A DNA stretch of 64,000 nt, taken from the NCBI GenBank assembly GCA_963815775.1, contig CAWFIB010000016.1, positions 62,001 to 126,000 on the forward strand, in the 5' to 3' direction. The notes below the pieces were generated by a model. That model did no database searches. It saw only the letters and a program-made list of their open reading frames with translations, and had not been told where the DNA came from. The DNA is from CAVVDY01 sp963815775. GTDB taxonomy: Bacteria > Acidobacteriota > Terriglobia > Terriglobales > Acidobacteriaceae. The position numbers were made by a program, and so were the translations under genes. Shown one piece after another: positions 52,105 to 60,156 of the stretch; position 1 is the first letter of the stretch, and each line of letters opens with the position of its first letter.

Positions 52105-52434
52105 CTATGGATTCTGGTACGGCTGAACGTTGGCCGGCGGCGCCGAAAGCGCGACCGGTTGTGCCTCCGGAATCACGATCCAGGCGACAATGTAAGCCAG
52201 CAATCCCGTGCCGGCGCACAACACGACCAGCAGCCAGACAACGCGGATAACGGTCACGTCCAGGTCGAAGTACTGGGCGAAGGCGGCACAGACTCCCGCG
52301 ATCTTCCGATCGGGGCTACCTTTCGGGGGCCGCAACAGTTGGCTGCGCCCGGCCATAGCGCGCACGTGGCGCCCGCAATAGGCACACACGTTGGCGTCGT
52401 CCTGAATCACCTTGCCACAGAAGTTGCAATACAT
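52105..52434 (-). CDS. Zinc-ribbon PspC domain membrane protein
   Basis: The 109-residue protein has an N-terminal zinc ribbon MYCNFCGKVIQDDANVCAYCG, followed by a PspC domain with RKIAGVCAAFAQYFDLDVTVIRVVW and one strong helix. It likely acts in membrane stress sensing. The ATG at 52434 follows GGGAGGGG. A longer frame to 52590 is antisense-overlapping the thiolase end and lacks support. A terminator follows it. Confidence 0.85.
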   Translation of the reverse strand: MYCNFCGKVIQDDANVCAYCGRHVRAMAGRSQLLRPPKGSPDRKIAGVCAAFAQYFDLDVTVIRVVWLLVVLCAGTGLLAYIVAWIVIPEAQPVALSAPPANVQPYQNP

Positions 52435-52501
52435 AATCCCCTCCCACATCTGAGATACGTAACTGCGCCTGAAAGGTTCCCGGGCTTCCGGGGCCAACTG
52501 A

Positions 52502-53695
52502 TCACCGTTCGACCGCCATGGCGACCGCATTGCCTCCGCCCAGGCAGAGGGCTGCGATGCCCTTGTGCACGTCGCGGCGCGCCATCTCATAGAGCAACGT
52601 AATCAGAATGCGCGAACCGCTGGAGCCAATCGCGTGTCCCAGCGCTACGGCTCCGCCGTTGACGTTGACCTTGCCCAGATCAATCCCTAGCTCGCGCGTG
52701 ACGCCGATGGCCGCAACTGCGAACGCTTCGTTAATCTCGTAGAGATCGACGTCTCCATCCTTCCATCCCGTCTTCTTCCAGATCTGCCGCACGGCATCCA
52801 CCGGCGCCATCATCACCCAGGCAGGATCAATGCCGCTGACGGCTTGCGCGACAATGCGCGCCATCGGCTTCAGGCCGAGATCCTTCGCCCTGGAGGCGGA
52901 CATCACCAACACCGCCGACGCTCCATCGTTCACGCCGGGAGCGTTGCCCGCCGTCACCGTGCCGTCCTTTTTGAACGCCGGCTTCAGGTTGCGGAGCGCT
53001 TCGATGGTCGAGTCCTCGCGCGGCGACTCGTCCCTGGTGAAGAATTCGGGCGGTGCGCCCTTCTTCCTGGACGGAAGCTCCACGGGAACAATCTGGTCTT
53101 TGAAGCGGCACTCTTTGCCGGCGGCGACCGCTTTGCGGTGCGAGTTGAGGGCGTACTCGTCTTGCTCCTCGCGCGTGATGCTGTACTTCTGGGCTACGTT
53201 TTCGCCGGTGTTGCCCATGTGATAGTCGTTGTAGGCGTCCCACAAGCCATCGTGCACCATGGAGTCCAAGATCTTGCCGTCGCCCAGGCGATATCCTTTG
53301 CGCGCCTGGGGAAGCAGGTAGGGAGCGTTGGTCATGCTCTCCATGCCGCCTGCTACCACAATGTGGGAGTTTCCGGTTTGGATCGCCTGCTGCGCCAGGG
53401 CAACAGCCTTCAGCCCCGAACCACAGACCTTGTTGATGGTGGTGGCGGAAACTGCGGGCGACAATCCGCCTCCCAACGCCGCCTGCCGCGCAGGATTCTG
53501 TCCCAGGCCGGCCTGTACCACGTTGCCCATGATGCATTCATCGACCGTGTTGGGGTCGATACCCGCGCGTTTCACCACTTCACGGACCACGATTGCGCCC
53601 AACTGAGGCGCGCTAAAGTCAGACAGCGCTCCCTGAAACTTTCCCACCGGAGTGCGTACGGCAGAGACGATTACGACATCCTCGAATGAAGGCAT
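52502..53695 (-). CDS. Acetyl-CoA acetyltransferase (thiolase)
   Basis: The 397-residue thiolase II family enzyme has the acyl Cys in INKVCGSGLKAV, the histidine in NVNGGAVALGHAIGSSG and the second Cys in ALCLGGGNAVAM. It condenses or cleaves acetoacetyl-CoA or related 3-ketoacyl-CoAs. Length and motifs match AtoB/PhaA-like enzymes. It could serve the beta-oxidation-like steps suggested by other genes in the window but is 20 kb from them. Confidence 0.94.
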   Translation of the reverse strand: MPSFEDVVIVSAVRTPVGKFQGALSDFSAPQLGAIVVREVVKRAGIDPNTVDECIMGNVVQAGLGQNPARQAALGGGLSPAVSATTINKVCGSGLKAVALAQQAIQTGNSHIVVAGGMESMTNAPYLLPQARKGYRLGDGKILDSMVHDGLWDAYNDYHMGNTGENVAQKYSITREEQDEYALNSHRKAVAAGKECRFKDQIVPVELPSRKKGAPPEFFTRDESPREDSTIEALRNLKPAFKKDGTVTAGNAPGVNDGASAVLVMSASRAKDLGLKPMARIVAQAVSGIDPAWVMMAPVDAVRQIWKKTGWKDGDVDLYEINEAFAVAAIGVTRELGIDLGKVNVNGGAVALGHAIGSSGSRILITLLYEMARRDVHKGIAALCLGGGNAVAMAVER

Positions 53696-53742
53696 AGCAA
53701 GTAAGACCTCTCAGCAGAAGTAGAAACCCACCATTATATGAT

Positions 53743-54486
53743 GTGGTCAGGTTGAGTCTCGACCCTCAAATTCCGGCTCCGCCCACACCTCAGCGCAGCG
53801 ATCGCCGACTGCTTGCACCCTTATGGCACACGGCCATCGTGATCGTCCTTTTGTTGCTCGGCTCGATTGGTGGATACGCCACCCCCCATTCTTTGGGGCA
53901 TGGCAGCAAGCTGCCGCAATACCTGTGGGGAATGGCGTGGGAGTGGCTCCTCGCCGGCATCGTATGGCTCGGCATCCGCAAGCGCTTCAGCCTGCGCGAG
54001 GTGATTGGGGGACGCTGGGGAAGCTTCGACGAGTTCTTTCGCGATATTCTCATCGCCGCCTTCTTCTGGAGCATTGCAGCTCTCGTACTGGCGGGAGGAG
54101 CGAAGCTGATGCATCTCGACCAGGCGCAGAAGCTTGAGACCATGCGGCGCCAACTCGGATTCCTGACGCCCAACACGCGGCTGGAGCTGGGCGTCTGGTT
54201 TCTGCTGAGTGCGACCGCCGGCTTCTGCGAGGAATTCATTTTTCGCGGATATCTGCAGCTGCAATTCGCCGCGCTGACGCGTTCCATGTTCGTCGGCGTG
54301 CTGCTTTCCGCTGCCATCTTTGGAGCATCGCACGGCTACGAAGGCGGTCCGCGCATGTTGCTGATCGGAATTTTTGGATTGATGTTCGGGCTTCTCGCCT
54401 GGTGGCGCCGCAGCCTTCGTCCGGGAATGATTGCGCACGCATGGCACGACGCGCTGAGCGGCGTAGTCCTGCGAATGCTGAAATGA
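53743..54486 (+). CDS. CPBP family intramembrane metalloprotease
   Basis: The 247-residue protein has about six to eight helices and the three CPBP motifs: CEEFIFRGYLQ, FGASHGYEGG and MIAHAWHDALSG, with the Glu pair and histidines of the active site. The start is GTG 53743. It is divergent from the thiolase gene with 47 bases between, so promoters overlap. The target protein is unknown. Confidence 0.9.
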   Translation: MVRLSLDPQIPAPPTPQRSDRRLLAPLWHTAIVIVLLLLGSIGGYATPHSLGHGSKLPQYLWGMAWEWLLAGIVWLGIRKRFSLREVIGGRWGSFDEFFRDILIAAFFWSIAALVLAGGAKLMHLDQAQKLETMRRQLGFLTPNTRLELGVWFLLSATAGFCEEFIFRGYLQLQFAALTRSMFVGVLLSAAIFGASHGYEGGPRMLLIGIFGLMFGLLAWWRRSLRPGMIAHAWHDALSGVVLRMLK

Positions 54487-54627
54487 TCAACATTTATGCG
54501 GGTCTCAAGCACTTATGATTCTGTTGAACAAAACCTGAGTTGCGACTCTTTGCAACTTACATCTCATTCATCCACCAAGCGTCACCTGGGCGTTGACCAG
54601 ATGCATACATGAGCGCGCGTTTTTTGC

Positions 54628-54656
54628 TTGACTATTCTTTGCGGTGACTCTATACA
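54628..54656 (+). promoter_or_regulatory. Strong sigma-70-like promoter upstream of small basic peptide gene
   Basis: TTGACT at 54628-54633 and TATACA at 54651-54656 are separated by exactly 17 bases. The start codon of the peptide gene lies about 64 bases downstream of the -10 box. No other gene could be served by it in this direction. Confidence 0.75.
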
Positions 54657-54720
54657 AAGAACAAATTGCGATGATGTGATGTCGCAAACTTCCATGAAGA
54701 ATGGAAAAGGGAGAATAGAA

Positions 54721-54783
54721 ATGGCAACTAAGAAGGCTGCAAAGAAGGCGACCAAGAAGGCCGCGAAGAAAAAGAAGAGATAA
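54721..54783 (+). CDS. 20-residue Lys/Ala peptide (histone-tail-like)
   Basis: The frame encodes MATKKAAKKATKKAAKKKKR, twelve basic residues out of twenty, with the repeat ATKKAAKK. GGGAG lies seven bases before the ATG, a strong promoter 65 bases upstream and a good hairpin 18 bases after the stop. This combination argues for a real gene despite its size. The composition resembles the tails of histone H1-like bacterial proteins, so nucleic-acid binding is plausible. I know of no named family. Confidence 0.6.
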   Translation: MATKKAAKKATKKAAKKKKR

Positions 54784-54800
54784 CTTTGCATTGACCAACC

Positions 54801-54832
54801 AAAGGGGACGCGCGAGCGTCCCCTTTGCTTTT
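54801..54832 (+). terminator. Hairpin after the small peptide gene
   Basis: AAAGGGGACGC (54801-54811) pairs perfectly with GCGTCCCCTTT (54816-54826) over a GCGA loop, followed by GCTTTT. It separates the peptide gene from the convergent ligA. Confidence 0.75.
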
Positions 54833-54857
54833 GCGCCTTCGAGATGCATCCGCGCGG

Positions 54858-56876
54858 TCAGGCCTTCACCAGCTTCTCCAGTTCGTCTTCGTCGATCACT
54901 TTCACCCCCAGCTCTCGCGCCTTGTCGAGCTTCGAACCCGCCTCCGCTCCGGCGACAACGAAATTCGTTTTCTTGCTGACCGAGCCGGATACATGCCCAC
55001 CGGCGTCTTCAATCAGCTTCTTCGCCTCGTCGCGGGTGTGCCGTTGCAGGGTCCCCGTGAGCACGAAGGTCATTCCAGCCAAGGCCGTCCCGCGCTCCTT
55101 CTTCTTCCCGGTGAACGTCAGGCCTGCCTTGCGCAGCCGCTGAACCAGGGCCACGTTTTTGGGTTCGTCAAAAAACTCGCGGACCGCCGCGGACACTCGC
55201 GGTCCGATTTCAGTGACCTGCTGCAACTCCTCCTCGCTCGCCTGCATGAACGCGTCCATCGAGCCAAAGTGCTCGGCCAGGAACTGCGCCGTGCGCTCTC
55301 CGACAAAGCGAATCCCCAGTCCGTAAATCACGCGCTCCAGCGGAAGCTTTTTGGACTGTTCAATCTCGCGCAGCACATTTTGCGCTGACTTCTTGCCCAT
55401 GCGCTCAAGGCCGAGCAGTTGCTCCCCGGTGAGGTCGTAAATGTCCGCGACGTTCTTCACCAGCCCCTGCTCGACCAATTGGTTCACCAAAGCATCGCCC
55501 ATGCCCTCGATGTTCATGACGCCGCGTGACGCGAAGTGGCGAATGCTCTCGCGCAACTTGGCTGGGCAATTGGCGTTTACGCAGCGGTGGTCCGCCTCGC
55601 CTTCCGCGCGCACCACGTGCCCGCCACATTCCGGACACCTGTTGGGCATGTGAAACTCGCGTGTCCCCCGCGGCTTGCTTTCGATCACTTTGACGACCTT
55701 GGGGATCACGTCGCCCCCGCGCTCCACCACAACCCAGTCACCGATGCGCACCCCCAGACGCTCGATCTCGTCCATGTTGTGCAGGGTGGCGCGGCTGACG
55801 GTTGTGCCTCCGATGGGCACTGGCTTCAGGGCCGCCACCGGGGTGAGTTTTCCTGTTCGGCCTACCTGCACCAGAATGTCTTCGATCCGGGTTTCGCCCG
55901 ACCGGGCAGCGTATTTGTAAGCAATCGCCCAGCGCGGAGCTTTTCCGGTGAAGCCTAACTCCTCCTGCAACGCGATCCGATCCACCTTGATCACGATACC
56001 GTCGATCTCGTAGGGCAGGCTGTCGCGCTTCTGCTCCCATTGCTGAATGAAAGAGAAAACGTCATCCAGACTGTGCACCAGGCGATGATTGGGATTCACC
56101 TTGAAGCCCGCAGTTTGCAGCGCCTTCAGCGTCTGGGAGTGGCGCTCGAAGATGGTTCGCCCTCCAGCGAACAGCGCGTAGGAGAAGAAGTCGAGCTGCC
56201 GTTGCGCAGTGATCCTCGATTCGAGCTGTCGCACGGTTCCCGCTGTCGCATTGCGCGGATTGGCAAACCGCGGCAACCCCTCCGCCTCGCGCTCCTCATT
56301 CATGCGATTGAAGGATGCAATCGGCATGAGCAACTCGCCGCGCACTTCGAAGTCCCTGGGCACGCCGGCCCGGTTCAGCGTTGCGTCAGAAATCGCCAGG
56401 GGCACGCTGCGGACCGTCCGCACGTTTGCGGTCACGTCCTCGCCCACGTTGCCGTTGCCGCGCGTCAACCCCAAAGCCAGACTGCCGTCCTCAAACCGCA
56501 ACGCCAGTGACATGCCGTCGAGCTTCAGCTCGCAAACGTAGTCGACGCGAGTTTCACCCGTCAGTTCATGGACCCGGCGGTCCCAGTCGCGCAGCTCTTC
56601 CGCGCTGTAAGCATTGTCGAGGGAGAGCATGGGCGTGGAGTGCGGAACCTTGATAAAGCCCTCGCGCGGCTTGCCGCCTACCCGCTGCGTGGGCGATTCC
56701 GGAGTGACCAGCTCGGGATGCTTCGCCTCAAGCTCCTTGAGTTCGTTCATCAGCCGATCGAATTCCGCGTCGCTGATCTCGGGATCATCCTGAACGTAGT
56801 AGCGATGTTCGTGGTAGCGGACCTTGTCGCGCAACTTTTCCAGTTTTTGCGGTAGCTCTTTGGCGCTCGCAGGCAT
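54858..56876 (-). CDS. ligA: NAD-dependent DNA ligase
   Basis: The 672-residue ligase has the adenylation motif with the active-site Lys in CELKLDGMSLALRFEDG, the zinc finger CPECGGHV with CVNANCPAK, helix-hairpin-helix repeats with GLGIRFVGERTAQFL, and a BRCT domain at the end with LTGTLQRHTRDEAKKLIE. It seals nicks in replication and repair. I place the start at ATG 56876 (MPASAKELPQKLEK), since the frame to 56978 adds unrelated residues. Confidence 0.96.
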   Translation of the reverse strand: MPASAKELPQKLEKLRDKVRYHEHRYYVQDDPEISDAEFDRLMNELKELEAKHPELVTPESPTQRVGGKPREGFIKVPHSTPMLSLDNAYSAEELRDWDRRVHELTGETRVDYVCELKLDGMSLALRFEDGSLALGLTRGNGNVGEDVTANVRTVRSVPLAISDATLNRAGVPRDFEVRGELLMPIASFNRMNEEREAEGLPRFANPRNATAGTVRQLESRITAQRQLDFFSYALFAGGRTIFERHSQTLKALQTAGFKVNPNHRLVHSLDDVFSFIQQWEQKRDSLPYEIDGIVIKVDRIALQEELGFTGKAPRWAIAYKYAARSGETRIEDILVQVGRTGKLTPVAALKPVPIGGTTVSRATLHNMDEIERLGVRIGDWVVVERGGDVIPKVVKVIESKPRGTREFHMPNRCPECGGHVVRAEGEADHRCVNANCPAKLRESIRHFASRGVMNIEGMGDALVNQLVEQGLVKNVADIYDLTGEQLLGLERMGKKSAQNVLREIEQSKKLPLERVIYGLGIRFVGERTAQFLAEHFGSMDAFMQASEEELQQVTEIGPRVSAAVREFFDEPKNVALVQRLRKAGLTFTGKKKERGTALAGMTFVLTGTLQRHTRDEAKKLIEDAGGHVSGSVSKKTNFVVAGAEAGSKLDKARELGVKVIDEDELEKLVKA

Positions 56877-56882
56877 GGGGCA

Positions 56883-56888
56883 ATTATA
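56883..56888 (-). promoter_or_regulatory. TATAAT -10 box abutting ligA start
   Basis: A consensus TATAAT on the minus strand ends six bases before the ligA ATG. A TTGCAG 19 bases upstream may act as -35. Transcription would begin at or next to the A of the start codon, giving a leaderless mRNA; no ribosome site is seen. Confidence 0.6.
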
Positions 56889-56958
56889 GGGAGCCCCGAG
56901 GCGGTGGCTGCAAGCCCTGGGGTATCCCGTACAATCGATCTTCCGGTCCTGAAATCGC

Positions 56959-57588
56959 TTGAAGAAACTCATCGCCAAGTGGACGCACTATCTCCTGGCC
57001 GTACTCGGGCCGTTGGGAGTATGGGGTGTGATGGGCTTCGCCGCTATCGACGCGGCGGTCTTCGGCATGCCCATCGACGCCATCGTTTGCGGATACGCCT
57101 ATGCCCAACCCAGCCATCTACTGCTTTACGCGATGGGAGCGGCCGTAGGCTCGACTCTGGGCAGCGTCGTCATTTACGGGATCGGATACAAGGGCGGCGA
57201 GGTCGTGCTTCGAAAACGCATGGGCGACGCCCGTTTCGAGAAGATCACAACGACCTTTGAGAAGCACGAGTTCAAGGTGCTGACGGTAGTCTCCATGCTG
57301 CCTCCTCCGACGCCGTTCAAGCTGTTCGTTTTGTCGGCAGGCATGGCTGAGATGCGGCTGTCGCGTTTCCTCCTCGCCATTTTCCTGGGCAGATTTGCGC
57401 GCTTTACCATCGAGAGCATTCTGGTTGTGCGCTACGGCCCGCAGGTGATTGCTGCTTTGGCGGAGGCACTCAGCCATCACCTGAGCTACGTTATCGCGAC
57501 CGGGATTGCCCTGGTGGTGATTGGCTGGTGGATTTGGCGAATCCGAAAGACAAGAAACCGGCGGGCATCCACTGCCGACTTGCAGTAG
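56959..57588 (+). CDS. DedA/VTT family membrane protein
   Basis: The 209-residue protein has helices and the VTT region with GPLGVWGVMGFAAIDAAVFGMPID, GAAVGSTLGSVVIYGIGY and the re-entrant MLPPPTPFKLFVLSAG. Members act as lipid scramblases or flippases for undecaprenyl or other lipids. A TTG at 56959 opens the frame and overlaps the ligA promoter region. Identity is good by pattern. Confidence 0.87.
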   Translation: MKKLIAKWTHYLLAVLGPLGVWGVMGFAAIDAAVFGMPIDAIVCGYAYAQPSHLLLYAMGAAVGSTLGSVVIYGIGYKGGEVVLRKRMGDARFEKITTTFEKHEFKVLTVVSMLPPPTPFKLFVLSAGMAEMRLSRFLLAIFLGRFARFTIESILVVRYGPQVIAALAEALSHHLSYVIATGIALVVIGWWIWRIRKTRNRRASTADLQ

Positions 57589-57630
57589 CCGCCGACACCG
57601 AACTCGTTGCGGCTCTTAAGGAGAATTCCT

Positions 57631-58401
57631 GTGGATCACATCCAAGTCGAAGTTCAGAACGGCATTCTTCAACTGGTGATCGACCGTCCCGATAAGAAGA
57701 ACGCCCTGACCTCAGCGATGTACGACACCCTGGTCGAAGCCATCCAGCGGGCGGAGTCCGACGATTCTATTCGCGTCCTCATTCTCCGCGGCAATGGCGA
57801 CTGCTTCACCGCGGGCAATGATATCGAGGACTTCATAGCGAAGCCGTGGAAGGGACAGGCGGTGCCCCCAGCCGAGCAGTTCATTCGAGCGGTCGCGTTC
57901 GCCCGGAAACCGGTAATCGCCGCGGTTCACGGACTGACGGTCGGCGTGGGCACGACGATCCTGCTGCACTGCGACCTCGTATATGCCGCCGAGGACACCA
58001 GGTTCATGATGCCTTTCGTCAATCTGGGAATCATCCCCGAGGCCGGTTCCACATTGCTTCTGCCCCGCCTGATCGGTCATCAGCGCGCCGCGGAATTGAT
58101 GCTGCTGGCGACACCTTTTTCGGCACAGCGGGCTTATGAGTTGGGAATCGTGAATCGGGTGCTGCCGATCGATGAGCTGGGAAATGCTGTTCTTACGGCC
58201 GCGCAGGCACTGGCGGAGAAGCCAGCAGGTGCCATCCGGCTAGCTAAGCAGATGATGAAGCAGCACCTCGCTTCCGATCTTGATCGGGTGATCCGCGAGG
58301 AAGTTCTGGCCATTGCGAGCCGCCTGGAATCACCTGAGACCGGCGAAGCCCTGAACGCATTTATGCAAAAGCGTAAACCGGATTTTTCCCGATATCCATG
58401 A
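57631..58401 (+). CDS. Enoyl-CoA hydratase/isomerase family, isomerase-like
   Basis: The 256-residue crotonase starts VDHIQVEVQNGILQLVIDRPDKKNAL at GTG 57631, seven bases after AAGGAG. The CoA pocket has FTAGNDIEDF and the oxyanion turn HGLTVGVGTTILLHCD. The first hydratase Glu position is a Thr in GTTILL, and only the second Glu is kept in LGIIPEAGSTLLLPR. That single-Glu pattern is typical of delta3-delta2-enoyl-CoA isomerases. Confidence 0.88.
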   Translation: MDHIQVEVQNGILQLVIDRPDKKNALTSAMYDTLVEAIQRAESDDSIRVLILRGNGDCFTAGNDIEDFIAKPWKGQAVPPAEQFIRAVAFARKPVIAAVHGLTVGVGTTILLHCDLVYAAEDTRFMMPFVNLGIIPEAGSTLLLPRLIGHQRAAELMLLATPFSAQRAYELGIVNRVLPIDELGNAVLTAAQALAEKPAGAIRLAKQMMKQHLASDLDRVIREEVLAIASRLESPETGEALNAFMQKRKPDFSRYP

Positions 58402-58496
58402 GGGTTATACCCCCAGGTAACTTTTCGTAATTACCCGCTTGACGGCAATCTTAATCCTAGGTAACTTTCTGTTCACGCGAGTGAGCGCCCAAAGTT
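58402..58496. promoter_or_regulatory. Leader region with a repeated AGGTAACTTT element
   Basis: AGGTAACTTT occurs at 58415-58424 and again at 58459-58468, 44 bases apart, just upstream of the Hpt gene. This spacing is four helical turns and could seat a regulator on one DNA face. Confidence 0.45.
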
Positions 58497-58871
58497 GTGT
58501 CGGAAACCCTTGTAGCGGCTGACGTATACGACCGTTTGCAACGAGCGATGGCCTCGGATCCGGATGGGTTCTGCGAACTCTACCGCGATTACCTCTCCGA
58601 TGCCCGCCAGACGCTGAACTCCCTTCGTGCCGCCTGCGACGCGAAAAACGGCGATGAGCTTCGCTTCAAAGCTCACTATCTGAAGGGCAGCAGTCTGGTG
58701 TTGGGGATTCCCCCCGTGGCCCGACTCTGTGTGGAGTTAGAGGACATTGGCCGGGTCCCTGAATTTGCGGTCGCATCCAGAAAACTAGGAGAGCTCGGCG
58801 AATTGCTGGGGCGTGTGCAATCTGACCTGGAGCGCAAGTTAGGACCCCGCGTGAATCCGGCAGCCGCGTAG
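58497..58871 (+). CDS. Histidine phosphotransfer (Hpt) domain protein
   Basis: The 124-residue helical protein has the phosphorylated His in FKAHYLKGSSLVLG and the usual four-helix Hpt pattern. It should relay phosphate between a hybrid histidine kinase and a response regulator. The regulator gene follows after 12 bases. The start is GTG 58497. No kinase gene is in the window. Confidence 0.9.
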   Translation: MSETLVAADVYDRLQRAMASDPDGFCELYRDYLSDARQTLNSLRAACDAKNGDELRFKAHYLKGSSLVLGIPPVARLCVELEDIGRVPEFAVASRKLGELGELLGRVQSDLERKLGPRVNPAAA

Positions 58872-58883
58872 TTGTTGACAGGC

Positions 58884-59561
58884 ATGGCAAGTTCAAATCC
58901 AATTCGGGTCCTCATCGCCGACGATCATCCCGTAGTCCGTGTCGGCCTCCGAAACATGCTGTTGTCGGACCACCAGTTCCGGGTGGTGGCGGAAGCGCGG
59001 GATGGAGCCGAGGCCCTGGTCCTGGCCAGGAAGCTACAGCCCGAAATCTTACTTCTCGACCTTGCCATGCCAAACATGCCTGGGATGGAAGCGCTGCGGG
59101 AGTTGACCTCGCATGAGACGCAGACCCGAACCATTGTTCTGACCGCCAAGATCGAAAAGCAGCAAATTCTGGAAGCGTTGCAACTTGGCGCTCGCGGCGT
59201 GGTTTTGAAGGATGCGGCTGTCGAACACCTCGCCGCCTGCATTCGTGCCGTCATGCAGGGCCAATACTGGCTTGACGGCAGGCCCGTACAGAACCTGGTA
59301 CAGGTGCTACGCGAACTCACCGCACAAACGGCGCCTCCTCCCCGCAAGACCTTTGGACTCACCAGCCGCGAGCTTGAAGTCGTCACCCTCATCACCGAAG
59401 GATGCACCAACCGCGACATCGCGACTTCGTTCGGGATCAGCGAGGAAACGGTGAAACGCCACCTCACCAACATCTTTAACAAGCTCGGCGTCGGCAATCG
59501 GCTGGAGCTCGCCTTGTTCGCACTCAATCACCACCTGCTGCCACCAACTCCCAGCGCCTGA
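58884..59561 (+). CDS. NarL/FixJ family response regulator
   Basis: The protein of about 225 residues has a receiver domain: ADDHPVVRVG with the acidic pair, the phosphorylated Asp in ILLLDLAMPNMPGM, and LTA and K in VVLKDAA. A LuxR-type helix-turn-helix follows with LTSRELEVVTLITEGCTNRDIATSFGISEETVKRHL. The start MASSNPIRVLIADD is at 58884. It is the likely target of the Hpt protein encoded just upstream. Confidence 0.93.
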   Translation: MASSNPIRVLIADDHPVVRVGLRNMLLSDHQFRVVAEARDGAEALVLARKLQPEILLLDLAMPNMPGMEALRELTSHETQTRTIVLTAKIEKQQILEALQLGARGVVLKDAAVEHLAACIRAVMQGQYWLDGRPVQNLVQVLRELTAQTAPPPRKTFGLTSRELEVVTLITEGCTNRDIATSFGISEETVKRHLTNIFNKLGVGNRLELALFALNHHLLPPTPSA

Positions 59562-59679
59562 ACTCGATGCCGCTTGGCCTCGCCGTGCCGGGCTGTGAGC
59601 TATGGTATGTCCACACCACTCGGTGTGTTACCCTTCGCATCGAGCATTCCTCTGATTCCGTTTTTCCGCGAGGAGATCA

Positions 59680-60039
59680 ATGAGCGACCATCTCAACTTC
59701 AGCATGGATTACGTCGAATTTCCGGCCACCGACGTCGAAGCGACCAAGCGCTTCTATCACCAGGTGTTTGGCTGGGCCTTCAAGGACTGGGGTCCGGATT
59801 ACATCAGCTTTCACGATGGCCGGATCGCCGGCGGTTTTACGACAGAGGCACAAGTTGCCAAAGGCAGCAAGACAACCGGCGTCTTGATTGTGCTCTATGC
59901 CGCCAACCTGGACGAGACCTCCGCCAAGGTCAAACAGGCCGGGGGGAAAATCGTGCGTGAGATCTTCGAATTCCCCGGTGGCCGCCGCTTCCACTTCACT
60001 GATCCCAGCGGTAACGAGCTGGCAGTTTGGAGCGAGTAA
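59680..60039 (+). CDS. VOC (glyoxalase-like) family protein
   Basis: The 119-residue protein has one vicinal-oxygen-chelate domain with MDYVEFPATDVEATKRFYHQVFGW and a later FHFTDPSGNELAVWSE. The potential metal ligands include the final Glu in GNELAV. Function is unknown; many members act on small molecules or are binding proteins. The start follows GAGGAG. Confidence 0.88.
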   Translation: MSDHLNFSMDYVEFPATDVEATKRFYHQVFGWAFKDWGPDYISFHDGRIAGGFTTEAQVAKGSKTTGVLIVLYAANLDETSAKVKQAGGKIVREIFEFPGGRRFHFTDPSGNELAVWSE

Positions 60040-60156
60040 GCGGCACAGCAGTTGCCTGGCTGCAATGGCAGTCCACGGCGGTTGCAAGACGGTATGGATG
60101 TTGCTAGATTCAGCAATTCGCCCAACAGCAATCCCCGGTAGAGATTGGAGATCTCG

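Noticed and set aside
58884..58910. A T-loop-like GTTCAAATCC string as part of a tRNA
   Set aside because: It lies in the response regulator coding sequence and no matching acceptor stem or anticodon arm was found. No tRNA was recognised by eye anywhere in the window.
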